This document shows positions 25,629-35,523 of a DNA stretch of 64,000 nt, piece after piece. Origin of the DNA: an uncultured Sulfitobacter sp. (GTDB taxonomy: Bacteria > Pseudomonadota > Alphaproteobacteria > Rhodobacterales > Rhodobacteraceae); assembly GCA_905182645.1 (NCBI GenBank), contig CAJJCJ010000001.1:109764-173763 (forward strand). Direction: 5' to 3'. The first letter of the stretch is position 1. The number at the start of each line of letters is the position of its first letter. Both the position numbers and the translations under genes were made by a program. A model generated the notes under the pieces. It was not told where the DNA came from and did no database searches. It saw only the letters and a program-made list of their open reading frames with translations.

Positions 25629-28178
25629 GTGCGGAATGAGAAAATCTTTGAATTGATCACGTTGATCACGCCGACCGCCGCGATGGCGCCGGACGTGCAT
25701 GGTGGCCGCGCAAAATGCCTGCAACGCCTTGTGCGGTTGGATATGCCTGTGCCGCTGACAGTCGCGCTTTCGTTCAAAGCGGTGCACGATATTGCGATTG
25801 GCCAGATGCCCGACATGGATGCGTTGATTGCGCCATTTGGTGAAAACCCGCTGTTGTCTGTACGCCCATCAAGCCAAGGTCCCGATTGGGGCGGCCCAAG
25901 TGCCATTTTGAACGTTGGTATGAATGACGTGCGCCACGCGATAATGGTCGACGATCTGGGCGAGGCCGCGGCGACAGCGCTTTACCTGCGGTTCGTGCGC
26001 TCATTTGCTGTGCATGTGTCACGGCTTGATCCTGATGCGTTTGATATTCCCGACAATGCCGACCGCATCACGCTTGCGCGCATGTTGGAAGCCTATGAAT
26101 TCGAGACCGACGAGCCATTTCCGCAGGACCCCGCTGTGCAATTGGCTGAAGTGTTGCGGTCGATGGCGCGTGCTTGGGACGGCACCACGGCCCGCCTGCT
26201 GCGCCAAGCGAAAGGTGCGCCAGCCGATGCCGGATTGGGCCTTGTTGTACAGGCGATGGTGTTGGGTGTGGGGCAGGGCGAAAGCGGCTCTGGCGTTATT
26301 CAATATATCAACCACACAACAGGATTGCCGCAAGTCACGGGCCGGTATTTGGGGCAAAGCCAAGGGCGCGATGCCTTGGGCAATGCGGACGGTGCGATAT
26401 ACCTGACCAAGGATGACCGCGGTGCGTCGCTCGAAGAGCTGTGTCCGGATGTGTTCAACCAGTTGATTGCGCTAGGAGATGTGTGCCGTCGCAAGCTGCG
26501 CGAAGAGATGCAGGTTGAATTCACTATTGAGAACAGTAGTTTGCGTGTTCTTGATGCCGTCCGTGTGCAGCGGTCATCGCGGGCGTCTGTACAGATCGCA
26601 GTCGCTTTGGCTGTCGATAATGTCATTCCACGCGAAGAGGCGGTGATGCGGATTGAACCCGCAACATTGTCCGAATTGCTGCACCGCCAGATTGACCCTA
26701 GCTCCCCGCGTGACCGGATCGTCAGTGGAATTGCAGCGAGCCCCGGTGCTGCGTCTGGTCGGATCGTGTTGACCGCCAATGAGGCGCAAGCAAGTGCCGC
26801 CCGCAGTGAGCCGTGTGTGCTGGTCCGGCGCGAAACTACGCCCGAAGATATTCGCGGAATGCATGCCGCTGCTGCTGTGTTAACCATGCGCGGCGGTGTT
26901 ACGAGCCATGCAGCTGTGATCGGCCGTGGGCTTGGCCTGCCATGTGTTGTGGGTGCGTCCGATTTGGTGATCGACCGCAAGGCCCAGATGATCGTATCCC
27001 CAGATGGTCGCCGTTTTGCGGTCGGCGATCTGATCACGGTTGATGGTACAACTGGTGAAATTCTGGCCGGTGCGCCTGCGATGCTTGAGGCCACGCTGGA
27101 CGAGGCGTTCCAGACGCTGTTGGACTGGGCCGATCAGTTCCGCGATATTGGCGTGCGTGCGAATGCTGACACGCCCGCCGATGCTAAAACTGCGCGTAAC
27201 TTTAAAGCGCAGGGGATTGGCCTGTGCCGGACGGAACATATGTTCTTTGAAGGCGACCGTCTTGGTGTCATGCGCGAGATGATCTTTGCCAACAATGGCG
27301 ACGACAGGCGTGCAGTGCTTGACCGTTTGCTCCCAATGCAGCGCGATGATTTCACTGAGCTGTTTCGTATTATGCAGGGCCAACCCGTGTGTATTCGTCT
27401 GTTTGATCCGCCCTTGCACGAATTTTTACCGTCAGGCAAAGCGGGCCTGCGGGACTTAGCGGAACAATTGGCCTTGCCGGTCAGTGATGTGGCCGACCGT
27501 GTGGCCGCGCTGTCTGAATATAACCCTATGTTGGGGATGCGCGGCGTCCGTCTGGGGATTGCGCTGCCTGAAATCTATGAAATGCAGGCCCGTGCGATCT
27601 TTGAAGCGACGGCAGAATTCGCGCTAGCGGATGACCCGTTTGTTGTCGAAATTATGATCCCACTGGTCAGTGCGATGCGTGAAGTCGAGCTGGTCAAATC
27701 GCAGATTGACGCTATCGCGGCAGCCGTGCGTGCAGAACTTAATGTGGACTTCGCGTACCGGTTGGGCGTCATGGTCGAAACGCCACGCGCCGCGCTGCGG
27801 GCAGAAGACATCGCGCAGCATGCTTCATTTTTGTCGTTTGGAACCAATGATTTGACTCAAATGACTTACGGGCTTTCGCGTGATGATGCCGGACGATTTA
27901 TGTCGGCTTATGTGCAACAAGGCGTTTATGAAGAGGACCCGTTTCACACGCTTGACGTTGAAGGTGTGGGCGAGTTGTTGTCGATTGGCGCTGAGCGCGG
28001 GCGCAAAGGCCGACCTGAGGTGGTTTTGTCGCTTTGCGGCGAACATGGCGGTAGCCGGACGGCAATTGCGTTTTGCCGCAAGCAAGGTTTTGACTATGTG
28101 TCCTGTTCGCCGTTCCGTGTGCCCGCAGCTCGACTATCTGCAGCACAATTGGCCATTGCGGACAAAATGCAGCCTTAG
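25629..28178 (+). CDS. ppdK: Pyruvate phosphate dikinase, divergent N-terminal domain
   Basis: A 849-residue protein starting at GTG 25629. The central swivel has the phosphohistidine block GGVTSHAAVIGRGLGLPC (His about 427), and the C-terminal PEP/pyruvate barrel is complete, including NDLTQMTYGLSRDDAGRFM and the catalytic CGEHGG cysteine (about C803). The N-terminal nucleotide-binding domain is unusual: the family's GGKGANL is GGRAKCL (R27), the MPGMMDT-containing loop after SVR is replaced by PSSQGPDWGGPS, and NAQGEDVV is QSQGRDAL (R247). The C-terminal half clearly supports PPDK-type chemistry; ATP use by the N-terminal part is in doubt. Confidence 0.82.
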   Translation: MRNEKIFELITLITPTAAMAPDVHGGRAKCLQRLVRLDMPVPLTVALSFKAVHDIAIGQMPDMDALIAPFGENPLLSVRPSSQGPDWGGPSAILNVGMNDVRHAIMVDDLGEAAATALYLRFVRSFAVHVSRLDPDAFDIPDNADRITLARMLEAYEFETDEPFPQDPAVQLAEVLRSMARAWDGTTARLLRQAKGAPADAGLGLVVQAMVLGVGQGESGSGVIQYINHTTGLPQVTGRYLGQSQGRDALGNADGAIYLTKDDRGASLEELCPDVFNQLIALGDVCRRKLREEMQVEFTIENSSLRVLDAVRVQRSSRASVQIAVALAVDNVIPREEAVMRIEPATLSELLHRQIDPSSPRDRIVSGIAASPGAASGRIVLTANEAQASAARSEPCVLVRRETTPEDIRGMHAAAAVLTMRGGVTSHAAVIGRGLGLPCVVGASDLVIDRKAQMIVSPDGRRFAVGDLITVDGTTGEILAGAPAMLEATLDEAFQTLLDWADQFRDIGVRANADTPADAKTARNFKAQGIGLCRTEHMFFEGDRLGVMREMIFANNGDDRRAVLDRLLPMQRDDFTELFRIMQGQPVCIRLFDPPLHEFLPSGKAGLRDLAEQLALPVSDVADRVAALSEYNPMLGMRGVRLGIALPEIYEMQARAIFEATAEFALADDPFVVEIMIPLVSAMREVELVKSQIDAIAAAVRAELNVDFAYRLGVMVETPRAALRAEDIAQHASFLSFGTNDLTQMTYGLSRDDAGRFMSAYVQQGVYEEDPFHTLDVEGVGELLSIGAERGRKGRPEVVLSLCGEHGGSRTAIAFCRKQGFDYVSCSPFRVPAARLSAAQLAIADKMQP

Positions 28179-28294
28179 CTAATTATATCACGTTTGCGTT
28201 TGTCGCAACTTGCGTGGCTAGACTGATTGATTTGTTTCGCCTAAAGGTGCCGCGCCTGCGTGGGGCTTGCCGCGCGATGCATGGATGCGTGAAA

Positions 28295-28963
28295 ATGCGT
28301 AATCTTCTTGGTACTGTTCTGAAGACGACTGCGGCTTTGTTTGTATTCGCGGCACCTTTGCATGCGGATCAATTGATCACGAGCAGACTTGACGCGCTGC
28401 TTGGCCAAGAGCGCCAATCGCTGTCGGTTGTGCCGGATGTGCGGATGACGGCATTGACCACATTGCCGCCTGTATCCGAGCGCCAAGTCCAGACTTCACC
28501 AGCAGGCCTGACATATGATCGTGCATTTTTGGCAGCGTTGCCGACCGCATCGGGTGGCCCCGCATGGAAGTGTTTGTCAGAGGCGCTGTATTTTGAAGCA
28601 CGCGGCGAAAGTGTCAAAGGCATGTTTGCTGTAGCAGAGGTCATTATGAACCGCGTCGACAACAGCCGTTATCCAAATACGGTTTGCGGTGTGATCAATC
28701 AGGGCACGGGCCGTAAGTTTGGCTGCCAGTTTACATATACGTGTGATGGCAAGCCTGAAGTTGTCTCAGAGCCTGCGGCCTTTGTTAGGGTTGGAAAAGT
28801 GGCTAAGTTTCTTGTTGATGGGGCAGAGCGCCCTTTGACAAGTGGCGCGACGCATTATCACACCAAGGCCGTCAATCCATCTTGGGCTAGCCGTTTCCCG
28901 CGGACTGCAACGATCGGTGTACACCACTTTTACCGTCAGCCAACACGAACAGCATCCAACTAA
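28295..28963 (+). CDS. SleB-type cell wall hydrolase
   Basis: About 222 residues. Starts are possible at GTG 28214, ATG 28277, GTG 28289 or ATG 28295; the last gives a compact signal peptide (MRNLLGTVLKTTAALFVFAA ending in PLHA). The Hydrolase_2 domain is clear: CLSEALYFEARGES, VAEVIMNRVDNSRYPNTVCGVINQG and CQFTYTCDG; the glutamate in ALYFEARGE is the expected catalytic residue. Proteins of this type cut peptidoglycan glycan strands in the periplasm. The C-terminal block ATHYHTKAVNPSWA is also family-typical. Confidence 0.87.
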   Translation: MRNLLGTVLKTTAALFVFAAPLHADQLITSRLDALLGQERQSLSVVPDVRMTALTTLPPVSERQVQTSPAGLTYDRAFLAALPTASGGPAWKCLSEALYFEARGESVKGMFAVAEVIMNRVDNSRYPNTVCGVINQGTGRKFGCQFTYTCDGKPEVVSEPAAFVRVGKVAKFLVDGAERPLTSGATHYHTKAVNPSWASRFPRTATIGVHHFYRQPTRTASN

Positions 28964-29058
28964 AGTCGCGCTTGGAAGTCGCAGTGGCGTCTTTGCAGGT
29001 CTTGCAAGGACACTGTCCGGCTAGTATGCCGGAAAGGCTCTTTTGGGACGAATAAACT

Positions 29059-29979
29059 ATGACTGATGATATCCGCCTCGCGTTCGCGCACCCTAGCGCG
29101 CGTGCCGAGGCAAGCGGGACGACGCCTTGCGACCGCATTTCCCTGCGCGACTATACCGTGGAGGTGGAAATAGGGGCGTTTCAGCTTGAACGTGGGACCC
29201 TGCAGCGGGTCAAATTCAATATTGTTGTTGAGGTCGCCCCGATTGCAGGCCCGATCGACGATGATGTTGATCGCATCCTGTCCTATGATCGCGTGATTGA
29301 GGCCATCGGAATTGAGCTTGAAGCCGAGCGGATAAATCTATTGGAAACCCTCGCGGCCCGCGTCGCTGAGCGCATCTTGGTCGAGCCGCAAGCCGAGCGT
29401 GTCTTTGTGCGCATTGAAAAGCTGGACCGTGGGCCGTTTGCATTGGGCGTCGAGATTGTGCGCTCTCGTGATGGCGTGTCCCATGCAGGGCAGACACATC
29501 AAGAGGCGCCGCACCCACGGGTGCTTTTCCTAACAAATGAAGCAATTGCATCGCTGAATTTGAAAGGCTGGATCGATGCGCTTGCAAGCCGCGATGCGCC
29601 GCTGATTATTTGCGCAGGTGCAGCCGATTTGGCTGCTCCGCAAACCGGACATGCGATGACGCAACGCCGTATCGATCTGCTGGCGATTGAACAAAACGCC
29701 TGGGTGTTGGCTGCGACCGACTTGCGTTGCAAGGTTGTCGAAACTCGCACCGAGCTGGATTGGGCAATGAAGAACGGGCAGATTTGCGTCTGGGCACCGT
29801 CCAAGATCGTGCTCGATGCGGTTGACGGACCTTCTACCAATCCACGCGATGCGCTGGCTTTGGCAGTGTGGTTTGCGTCTGAGATTCAAGCCAAAGAGCT
29901 GTTTGTAATCGGGGCTGATGCCCCAGAGGCGGGCATTCCTGTGCAAGCTATCCGCGTGGATCAGCCAGCGCTGCCATGA
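29059..29979 (+). CDS. folB: Dihydroneopterin aldolase with extra C-terminal domain
   Basis: A 306-residue protein. Residues of about 25-145 match the FolB fold: RISLRDYTVEVEIGAFQLERG, then SYDRVIEAI and LLETLAARVAERILV, with the conserved glutamate and late lysine (IEKLDRGP). A separate domain of about 150 residues follows (from HPRVLFLTNEAIASL), with alternating hydrophobic strands and GA-rich turns, that I cannot assign. Normal FolB proteins are near 120 residues. The gene overlaps folP (ATGA), and folP overlaps glmM, so folate and cell-wall sugar synthesis are joined in one operon. Confidence 0.84.
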   Translation: MTDDIRLAFAHPSARAEASGTTPCDRISLRDYTVEVEIGAFQLERGTLQRVKFNIVVEVAPIAGPIDDDVDRILSYDRVIEAIGIELEAERINLLETLAARVAERILVEPQAERVFVRIEKLDRGPFALGVEIVRSRDGVSHAGQTHQEAPHPRVLFLTNEAIASLNLKGWIDALASRDAPLIICAGAADLAAPQTGHAMTQRRIDLLAIEQNAWVLAATDLRCKVVETRTELDWAMKNGQICVWAPSKIVLDAVDGPSTNPRDALALAVWFASEIQAKELFVIGADAPEAGIPVQAIRVDQPALP

Positions 29980-30989
29980 CCAAAGCATATTATCAGCCGA
30001 TATTGCACAGCACCGGACCACGGCCAGCTGATGCTGTGCCGTTTGGCTGGTGTTGGTTTGACCGTGTCGCGGTGCACCGTCGTGGTGCGGCGCCGACGTT
30101 TATTGCAGCGACCGACGTGCCCGCGGATGTGTTGCGCCGTTTGACCCAACCGCGCGCACCAATCGCGGGCCTCACGATGGATCAACCCCGCATCATGGGT
30201 ATCTTGAATGTGACCCCAGACAGCTTTTCGGATGGCGGCCTTTTTACAGCGCCCGATGTTGCGGTAACCCATGCGTTAAAAATGGTCCAAGCCGGAGCCG
30301 ATATTCTTGATATTGGCGGCGAAAGCACGCGTCCGGGGGCGAAAACCGTCGGTAATGCAGATGAAATTGCGCGAACGGCCCCTGTTATAGCCGCGATTCG
30401 TGCGCAAAGTGACGTGCCTATTTCCATCGATACGCGAAAGGCCGACGTGGCCCAAGCGGCACTGCATGCGGGCGCATCACTGGTCAATGATGTTGCTGCA
30501 ATGACCTACGATGCTGCAATCGGGTCGGTGGCTGCAAGGGCAGGCGCACCGATCTGCCTTATGCATGCGCAAGGTGATCCGGCGACGATGCAAGACGCGC
30601 CGCATTATGAAAATGTGCTGTTGGATGTTTACGATTTTTTAACCGCGCGGGTTGCTGAGGCCGAAGCGTTAGGCATCCCGCGCGATCTGATCGTCGTGGA
30701 TCCAGGTATTGGATTTGGTAAAACTTTGGAACACAACTTAACTTTGATGCGCGGATTATCGCTGTTTCACGGGCTTGGTTGTCCGATCCTGTTGGGTGCG
30801 TCGCGAAAGCGATTTATTGGCACGATAGGGCAGGCTCCCGAGGCACGAGACCGGATGGCGGGATCTGTTGCAGTTGCGTTGAACGGTGTTGCGGCAGGGG
30901 TGCAATTTTTGCGGGTCCACGATACGGTAGAGACAAAGCAGTCGATCAGACTCGCCTTGGCAATGATGACGAAAGCGACAGACACATGA
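29976..30989 (+). CDS. folP: Dihydropteroate synthase
   Basis: A 337-residue protein. The TIM-barrel DHPS starts near residue 70 at [18 protein letters not shown], followed by [26 protein letters not shown] and the late [11 protein letters not shown]. It condenses p-aminobenzoate with hydroxymethyl-dihydropterin pyrophosphate. The N-terminal extension of about 65 residues is typical of Rhodobacteraceae and may contact a partner. ATGA overlaps join it to folB and glmM. Confidence 0.95.
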   Translation: MTKAYYQPILHSTGPRPADAVPFGWCWFDRVAVHRRGAAPTFIAATDVPADVLRRLTQPRAPIAGLTMDQPRIMGILNVTPDSFSDGGLFTAPDVAVTHALKMVQAGADILDIGGESTRPGAKTVGNADEIARTAPVIAAIRAQSDVPISIDTRKADVAQAALHAGASLVNDVAAMTYDAAIGSVAARAGAPICLMHAQGDPATMQDAPHYENVLLDVYDFLTARVAEAEALGIPRDLIVVDPGIGFGKTLEHNLTLMRGLSLFHGLGCPILLGASRKRFIGTIGQAPEARDRMAGSVAVALNGVAAGVQFLRVHDTVETKQSIRLALAMMTKATDT

Positions 30990-32329
30990 CACGCAAATTA
31001 TTTGGTACCGACGGCGTGCGCGGCAAAGCCAATATCCACCCGATGACCGCCGAAATGGCGTTGAAAATTGGTGCTGCTGCGGGCCGTTATTTCCGCAACG
31101 ATGGGTCGAACGGCCACCGTGTTGTGATTGGCAAAGACACACGCCTTTCGGGCTATATGTTTGAAAATGCGTTGACGGCTGGCCTGACAAGTACGGGCAT
31201 GAATGTGCTGCTGCTTGGCCCTATTCCGACCCCTGCGGTTGGGCTGCTAACGACATCCATGCGCGCCGACGTGGGCATTATGATTTCGGCAAGCCACAAC
31301 CCGCATCATGACAACGGGATTAAATTCTTTGGCCCTGACGGGTTTAAGCTGTCCGATGAGGCTGAGGCCGAAATTGAAGAATTGGTGGCAGGCGTGATTG
31401 AGCCAGCCCAAGCAAACAATATTGGCCGCGCCAAGCGGATTGATGATGGGCGGTTCCGTTATGCGGAGCGGGTCAAAGCGACGTTCCCGCATGGCATGCG
31501 GCTCGATGGCCTAAAGGTTGTGATCGATTGCGCAAATGGTGCTGGTTACAAAGTCGCCCCCGAAGTTTTGTGGGAACTTGGTGCGACGGTCATCCCTGTT
31601 GGCGTGACACCGGACGGATTTAACATCAACGAAGGCTGTGGCTCGACGTCACCTATGTCGGCCGCCGAGACGATTATTTCGCATGGTGCTGACGTTGGTA
31701 TCTGCCTTGACGGCGACGCGGACCGGGTCATGATTTTGGACGAAACTGGTCAGGTCGCCGATGGTGACCAGATCATGGCGCTATTTGCGGGGCGTTGGGC
31801 TGAGGCAGGCACGCTGAATGGTGGGACTTTGGTTGCCACCGTGATGTCCAACCTTGGATTGGAACGTCACATGGACGCGCGTGGCCTGAAACTGCTGCGC
31901 ACAAACGTCGGCGACCGCTACGTGGTTGAAGCGATGCGCGCAGGCGGGTTTAACCTTGGCGGTGAACAGTCTGGGCATATTGTCATGACCGATTACGCAA
32001 CCACAGGCGATGGTTTGCTGGCGGGTCTACAATTTTTGGCTGCGATGATTGAAACTGGTGAAAAGGCCAGCGGGTTGACACGTAGCTTCGAAACTGTGCC
32101 ACAGATGTTGAAAAACGTCCGTTATGGGGTTGGTCAGACGCCATTGGAGGCCGACAACGTCAAAGCCGTGATTGCGGACGCTGAGGCAAAGTTGATCGGC
32201 AAGGGCCGGTTGCTTATCCGCAAATCAGGCACCGAGCCGCTGGTGCGCGTGATGGCCGAATGCGAAGATGCTGATTTGTTGACCCAGATAGTCGACGGTA
32301 TTGTAGCCGAAGTTGAAGCCGCAGTTTGA
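30986..32329 (+). CDS. glmM: Phosphoglucosamine mutase
   Basis: A 447-residue enzyme that converts glucosamine-6-phosphate to glucosamine-1-phosphate for peptidoglycan and lipopolysaccharide. The start is ATG 30986, overlapping the folP stop. Motifs seen: [13 protein letters not shown] at the start, the phosphoserine loop [14 protein letters not shown], the metal-binding LDGDADRVM and the C-terminal [12 protein letters not shown]. It is the last gene of the folB-folP-glmM operon and converges on a transporter gene 16 bp away. Confidence 0.97.
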   Translation: MTRKLFGTDGVRGKANIHPMTAEMALKIGAAAGRYFRNDGSNGHRVVIGKDTRLSGYMFENALTAGLTSTGMNVLLLGPIPTPAVGLLTTSMRADVGIMISASHNPHHDNGIKFFGPDGFKLSDEAEAEIEELVAGVIEPAQANNIGRAKRIDDGRFRYAERVKATFPHGMRLDGLKVVIDCANGAGYKVAPEVLWELGATVIPVGVTPDGFNINEGCGSTSPMSAAETIISHGADVGICLDGDADRVMILDETGQVADGDQIMALFAGRWAEAGTLNGGTLVATVMSNLGLERHMDARGLKLLRTNVGDRYVVEAMRAGGFNLGGEQSGHIVMTDYATTGDGLLAGLQFLAAMIETGEKASGLTRSFETVPQMLKNVRYGVGQTPLEADNVKAVIADAEAKLIGKGRLLIRKSGTEPLVRVMAECEDADLLTQIVDGIVAEVEAAV

Positions 32330-32345
32330 TCTGAACGTTGCTGTG

Positions 32346-33257
32346 TTAGCTGCGCGAAAACGCTTGCCTTGCAAGTGTTCGCAGGCTTGACCATTGGCTG
32401 ATAATTAGGCCAAACATGATCAACCCCAATGCAATGAAGAACCGCAGTGGTAAGATTTCAGACAAAATCCATGCGCCAAATATCATCGACCAAACGGGGA
32501 CTTGATAGTTCACGAGGGTAAGGAAAACTGCGCCCGCTGATCTGATCGTGTAAACGCGCAAAAGCGCCGCAAGGGCAGTCGGTACAATCCCAAGAAAGAT
32601 TATTGCTATTGTGCTGGTGCGATCTGCAATGGTCGGAACGCCTTCGACGATTAACATGGCGGGGATCAGCGCAATTGCGCCAACCACCAGTAAAAGTGCG
32701 GCCATTGTGATGGGATCAATGGGCGGGCAGCGGCGTGTCATGATGCTTGAAATTGCGTAGGATAGGGCGGCTGCGATGCAGGCAATTTGGCCCAATGGCT
32801 CCCATCCTGAACCTATGCGCAAGATTGATGGTCCGATTAGCACCACTGCGCCAACAAAGCCCAAGGTTACGCCGACAAGGTTCCGTGTGCTTAGCTTTTC
32901 GTCGGTAAATATATGCGCCAATGGCAAAACGAAAAGCGGCAGGGCGGCCATTGAAATGCCCGCAAACGCGGACGGCACATATTGTTGTCCCCAGCTCAAA
33001 AGCGCGAACGGCAACGCCGTGTTCAGCAGGCCGATGACGATAAGGTATTTCCACATCCGTCCGTCGAAGCTGGGCAAGGGGCGATTGAGCGCGCGCATGA
33101 GCACCAACAACGCGGCTGCACCCAAAGTGGTACGTGCACAAGCAACGGTGAGCGGGCCGTAGCCTTGCAGAGCGATTGATACGACCATAAATGTGCCGCC
33201 CCAGATCACGCCAAGTGCGAGGATCGAGAGCCAGTTTGTGAGTGATGGTATTTGCAT
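32346..33257 (-). CDS. EamA/DMT family membrane transporter
   Basis: A 303-residue protein with ten predicted hydrophobic segments in two EamA halves; the start MQIPSLTNWLSILALGVIWGG and the mid-protein GPSILRIGSGWEPLGQIACI repeat boundary fit the family. Substrate unknown. It is divergent in sequence from the other EamA protein at 12367-13269. It lies downstream of ilvC on the same strand, but a strong terminator separates the two. Confidence 0.83.
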   Translation of the reverse strand: MQIPSLTNWLSILALGVIWGGTFMVVSIALQGYGPLTVACARTTLGAAALLVLMRALNRPLPSFDGRMWKYLIVIGLLNTALPFALLSWGQQYVPSAFAGISMAALPLFVLPLAHIFTDEKLSTRNLVGVTLGFVGAVVLIGPSILRIGSGWEPLGQIACIAAALSYAISSIMTRRCPPIDPITMAALLLVVGAIALIPAMLIVEGVPTIADRTSTIAIIFLGIVPTALAALLRVYTIRSAGAVFLTLVNYQVPVWSMIFGAWILSEILPLRFFIALGLIMFGLIISQWSSLRTLARQAFSRS

Positions 33258-33294
33258 GGTTTGGTTTCATCATGTGGCAGCAGAACTGTCCATG

Positions 33295-33322
33295 AAAAAA
33301 GGGCGCCCCTGCTGGGGCGCCC
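33295..33322 (-). terminator. Rho-independent terminator of ilvC
   Basis: On the minus strand GGGCGCCCC and GGGGCGCCC form a 9-bp GC stem around AGCA, followed directly by TTTTTT. It lies 40-67 bp past the ilvC stop and separates ilvC from the EamA gene. Confidence 0.9.
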
Positions 33323-33328
33323 TGAGTG

Positions 33329-33346
33329 ATGGGTTAAAACCCATCC
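33329..33346. repeat. Palindromic repeat, copy 2
   Basis: GATGGGTT and AACCCATC with an AA centre, followed by CTAC; the reverse orientation of the 19971 copy. It sits between the ilvC stop and the ilvC terminator. Confidence 0.8.
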
Positions 33347-33361
33347 TACGCAAAGTTGCGG

Positions 33362-34396
<1,035 letters not shown>

Positions 34397-34516
34397 TTAT
34401 GTTGGTTTCTGGAGGTGCTTATATCAAGCATGTCGGATAATGTGAGGTTCGGTTGTTACATATTTATGCTTAGAAGAAGATTGTTATGTGCAGTTAGTGT
34501 AATTATTGATGTATTT

Positions 34517-34972
34517 ATGCTTGATGATACCTCTCGCGCGATATTGCGCCAATTGCAATCCGATCCGACCCTCACAGTGCCAGAGCTGGCGGCACTGACC
34601 CGTCTGACGACGGGCAAGGTGGCGCGCCGGTTGGAACGCTTGACAACAGACGGCGTCATCAAAGGGCAGGTTGCCGTGATCAACTGGTTTGCGTTGGGCT
34701 TTGCGGTACAGGTATCTTTGCGAGTCACATTGGATAAAACGCAGGCCCGTGCGTTTGATGAGTTTTTGGCGGCGGCGCGATTGGTTCCCGAAGTGATTGA
34801 GCTGCAAACGTTTCTAGGTCGCGTCGACGTGCGGCTTTCCTTGGTCACACGTGATCTGCCGCATTACCAGCAAGTTTACCGCGATCAAATCCTGACATTA
34901 CCGCATATTGCCGACATTGAGGCGCTGATGACGGTGGCGACGGTGAAGGCGGATCGGGTGTTGCCGTTATGA
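34517..34972 (+). CDS. Lrp/AsnC family regulator (first of a pair)
   Basis: A 151-residue Lrp/AsnC protein starting at ATG 34517; the frame is open far upstream, but only as antisense to ilvC. The N-terminal helix-turn-helix (LTVPELAALTRLTTGKVARRLERLTTDG) is followed by an AsnC-type ligand domain (VPEVIELQTFLGRVDVRLSLVTRDLPHY). It overlaps the next Lrp gene by 4 bp (ATGA), so the two are translationally coupled and may form mixed oligomers. Divergent ilvC suggests an amino acid-linked target. Confidence 0.87.
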   Translation: MLDDTSRAILRQLQSDPTLTVPELAALTRLTTGKVARRLERLTTDGVIKGQVAVINWFALGFAVQVSLRVTLDKTQARAFDEFLAAARLVPEVIELQTFLGRVDVRLSLVTRDLPHYQQVYRDQILTLPHIADIEALMTVATVKADRVLPL

Positions 34973-35421
34973 CCTTGGATGATCAAGATTTCGAAATCCT
35001 GCGGCAGTTGCAGCGCGATGCGACCCAAACTGCAAGCCAGCTTGCGCGCAAAATGGGGCTAAGCCAGCCTGCGATGTGGCGTCGGATTAAGCGATTGCAG
35101 GACGCGGGCATTATTGCGGGTCGCGAATTGTTGCTGGATGCCGAAAAGGTGGGGTTTGGTGTGACCGTTTTCTTGGGTATTAAGTTGGCCACCAAGGGCC
35201 GCGTCAGTCTGGACGATTTCGAACGCACGGTTGGGGCTATCCCCGAGGTGCAAACGGTAGAGCATGTTTTAGGGCTTTATGATTACCGGCTGCGGGTCGT
35301 CGCCCGTGATTTGGCCGACTTTGAACGTGTTCTGCGCCGCCGGATCATGGCATTGCCAGGGGTCGGTGACGTGGAGGCGAATGTGCTTTTGTCCGAAGAA
35401 CGATTGTGCGGCCCAATTTGA
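34969..35421 (+). CDS. Lrp/AsnC family regulator (second of a pair)
   Basis: A 150-residue Lrp/AsnC protein with the classic layout: HTH TASQLARKMGLSQPAMWRRIKRLQDAGII, then the RAM domain (IPEVQTVEHVLGLYDYRLRVVARDLADFE). It starts inside the end of the previous Lrp gene. The two proteins are only moderately alike in the HTH, so this is not a simple recent duplication. An aminotransferase gene follows after about 100 bp on the same strand. Confidence 0.9.
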   Translation: MTLDDQDFEILRQLQRDATQTASQLARKMGLSQPAMWRRIKRLQDAGIIAGRELLLDAEKVGFGVTVFLGIKLATKGRVSLDDFERTVGAIPEVQTVEHVLGLYDYRLRVVARDLADFERVLRRRIMALPGVGDVEANVLLSEERLCGPI

Positions 35422-35523
35422 AAGTGGTTCTTCATTTTCGCCACAATGTATACACAGATAGACTTTGCCAATGATCAGCGACTGGGTCATTCTGGCCTCG
35501 ATTGTTAATAGGAGCCAAGTCAA

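Noticed and set aside
26300..27094. Minus-strand 264-codon ORF inside ppdK
   Set aside because: It is a serine/arginine-rich shadow of a high-GC gene with no family match visible.
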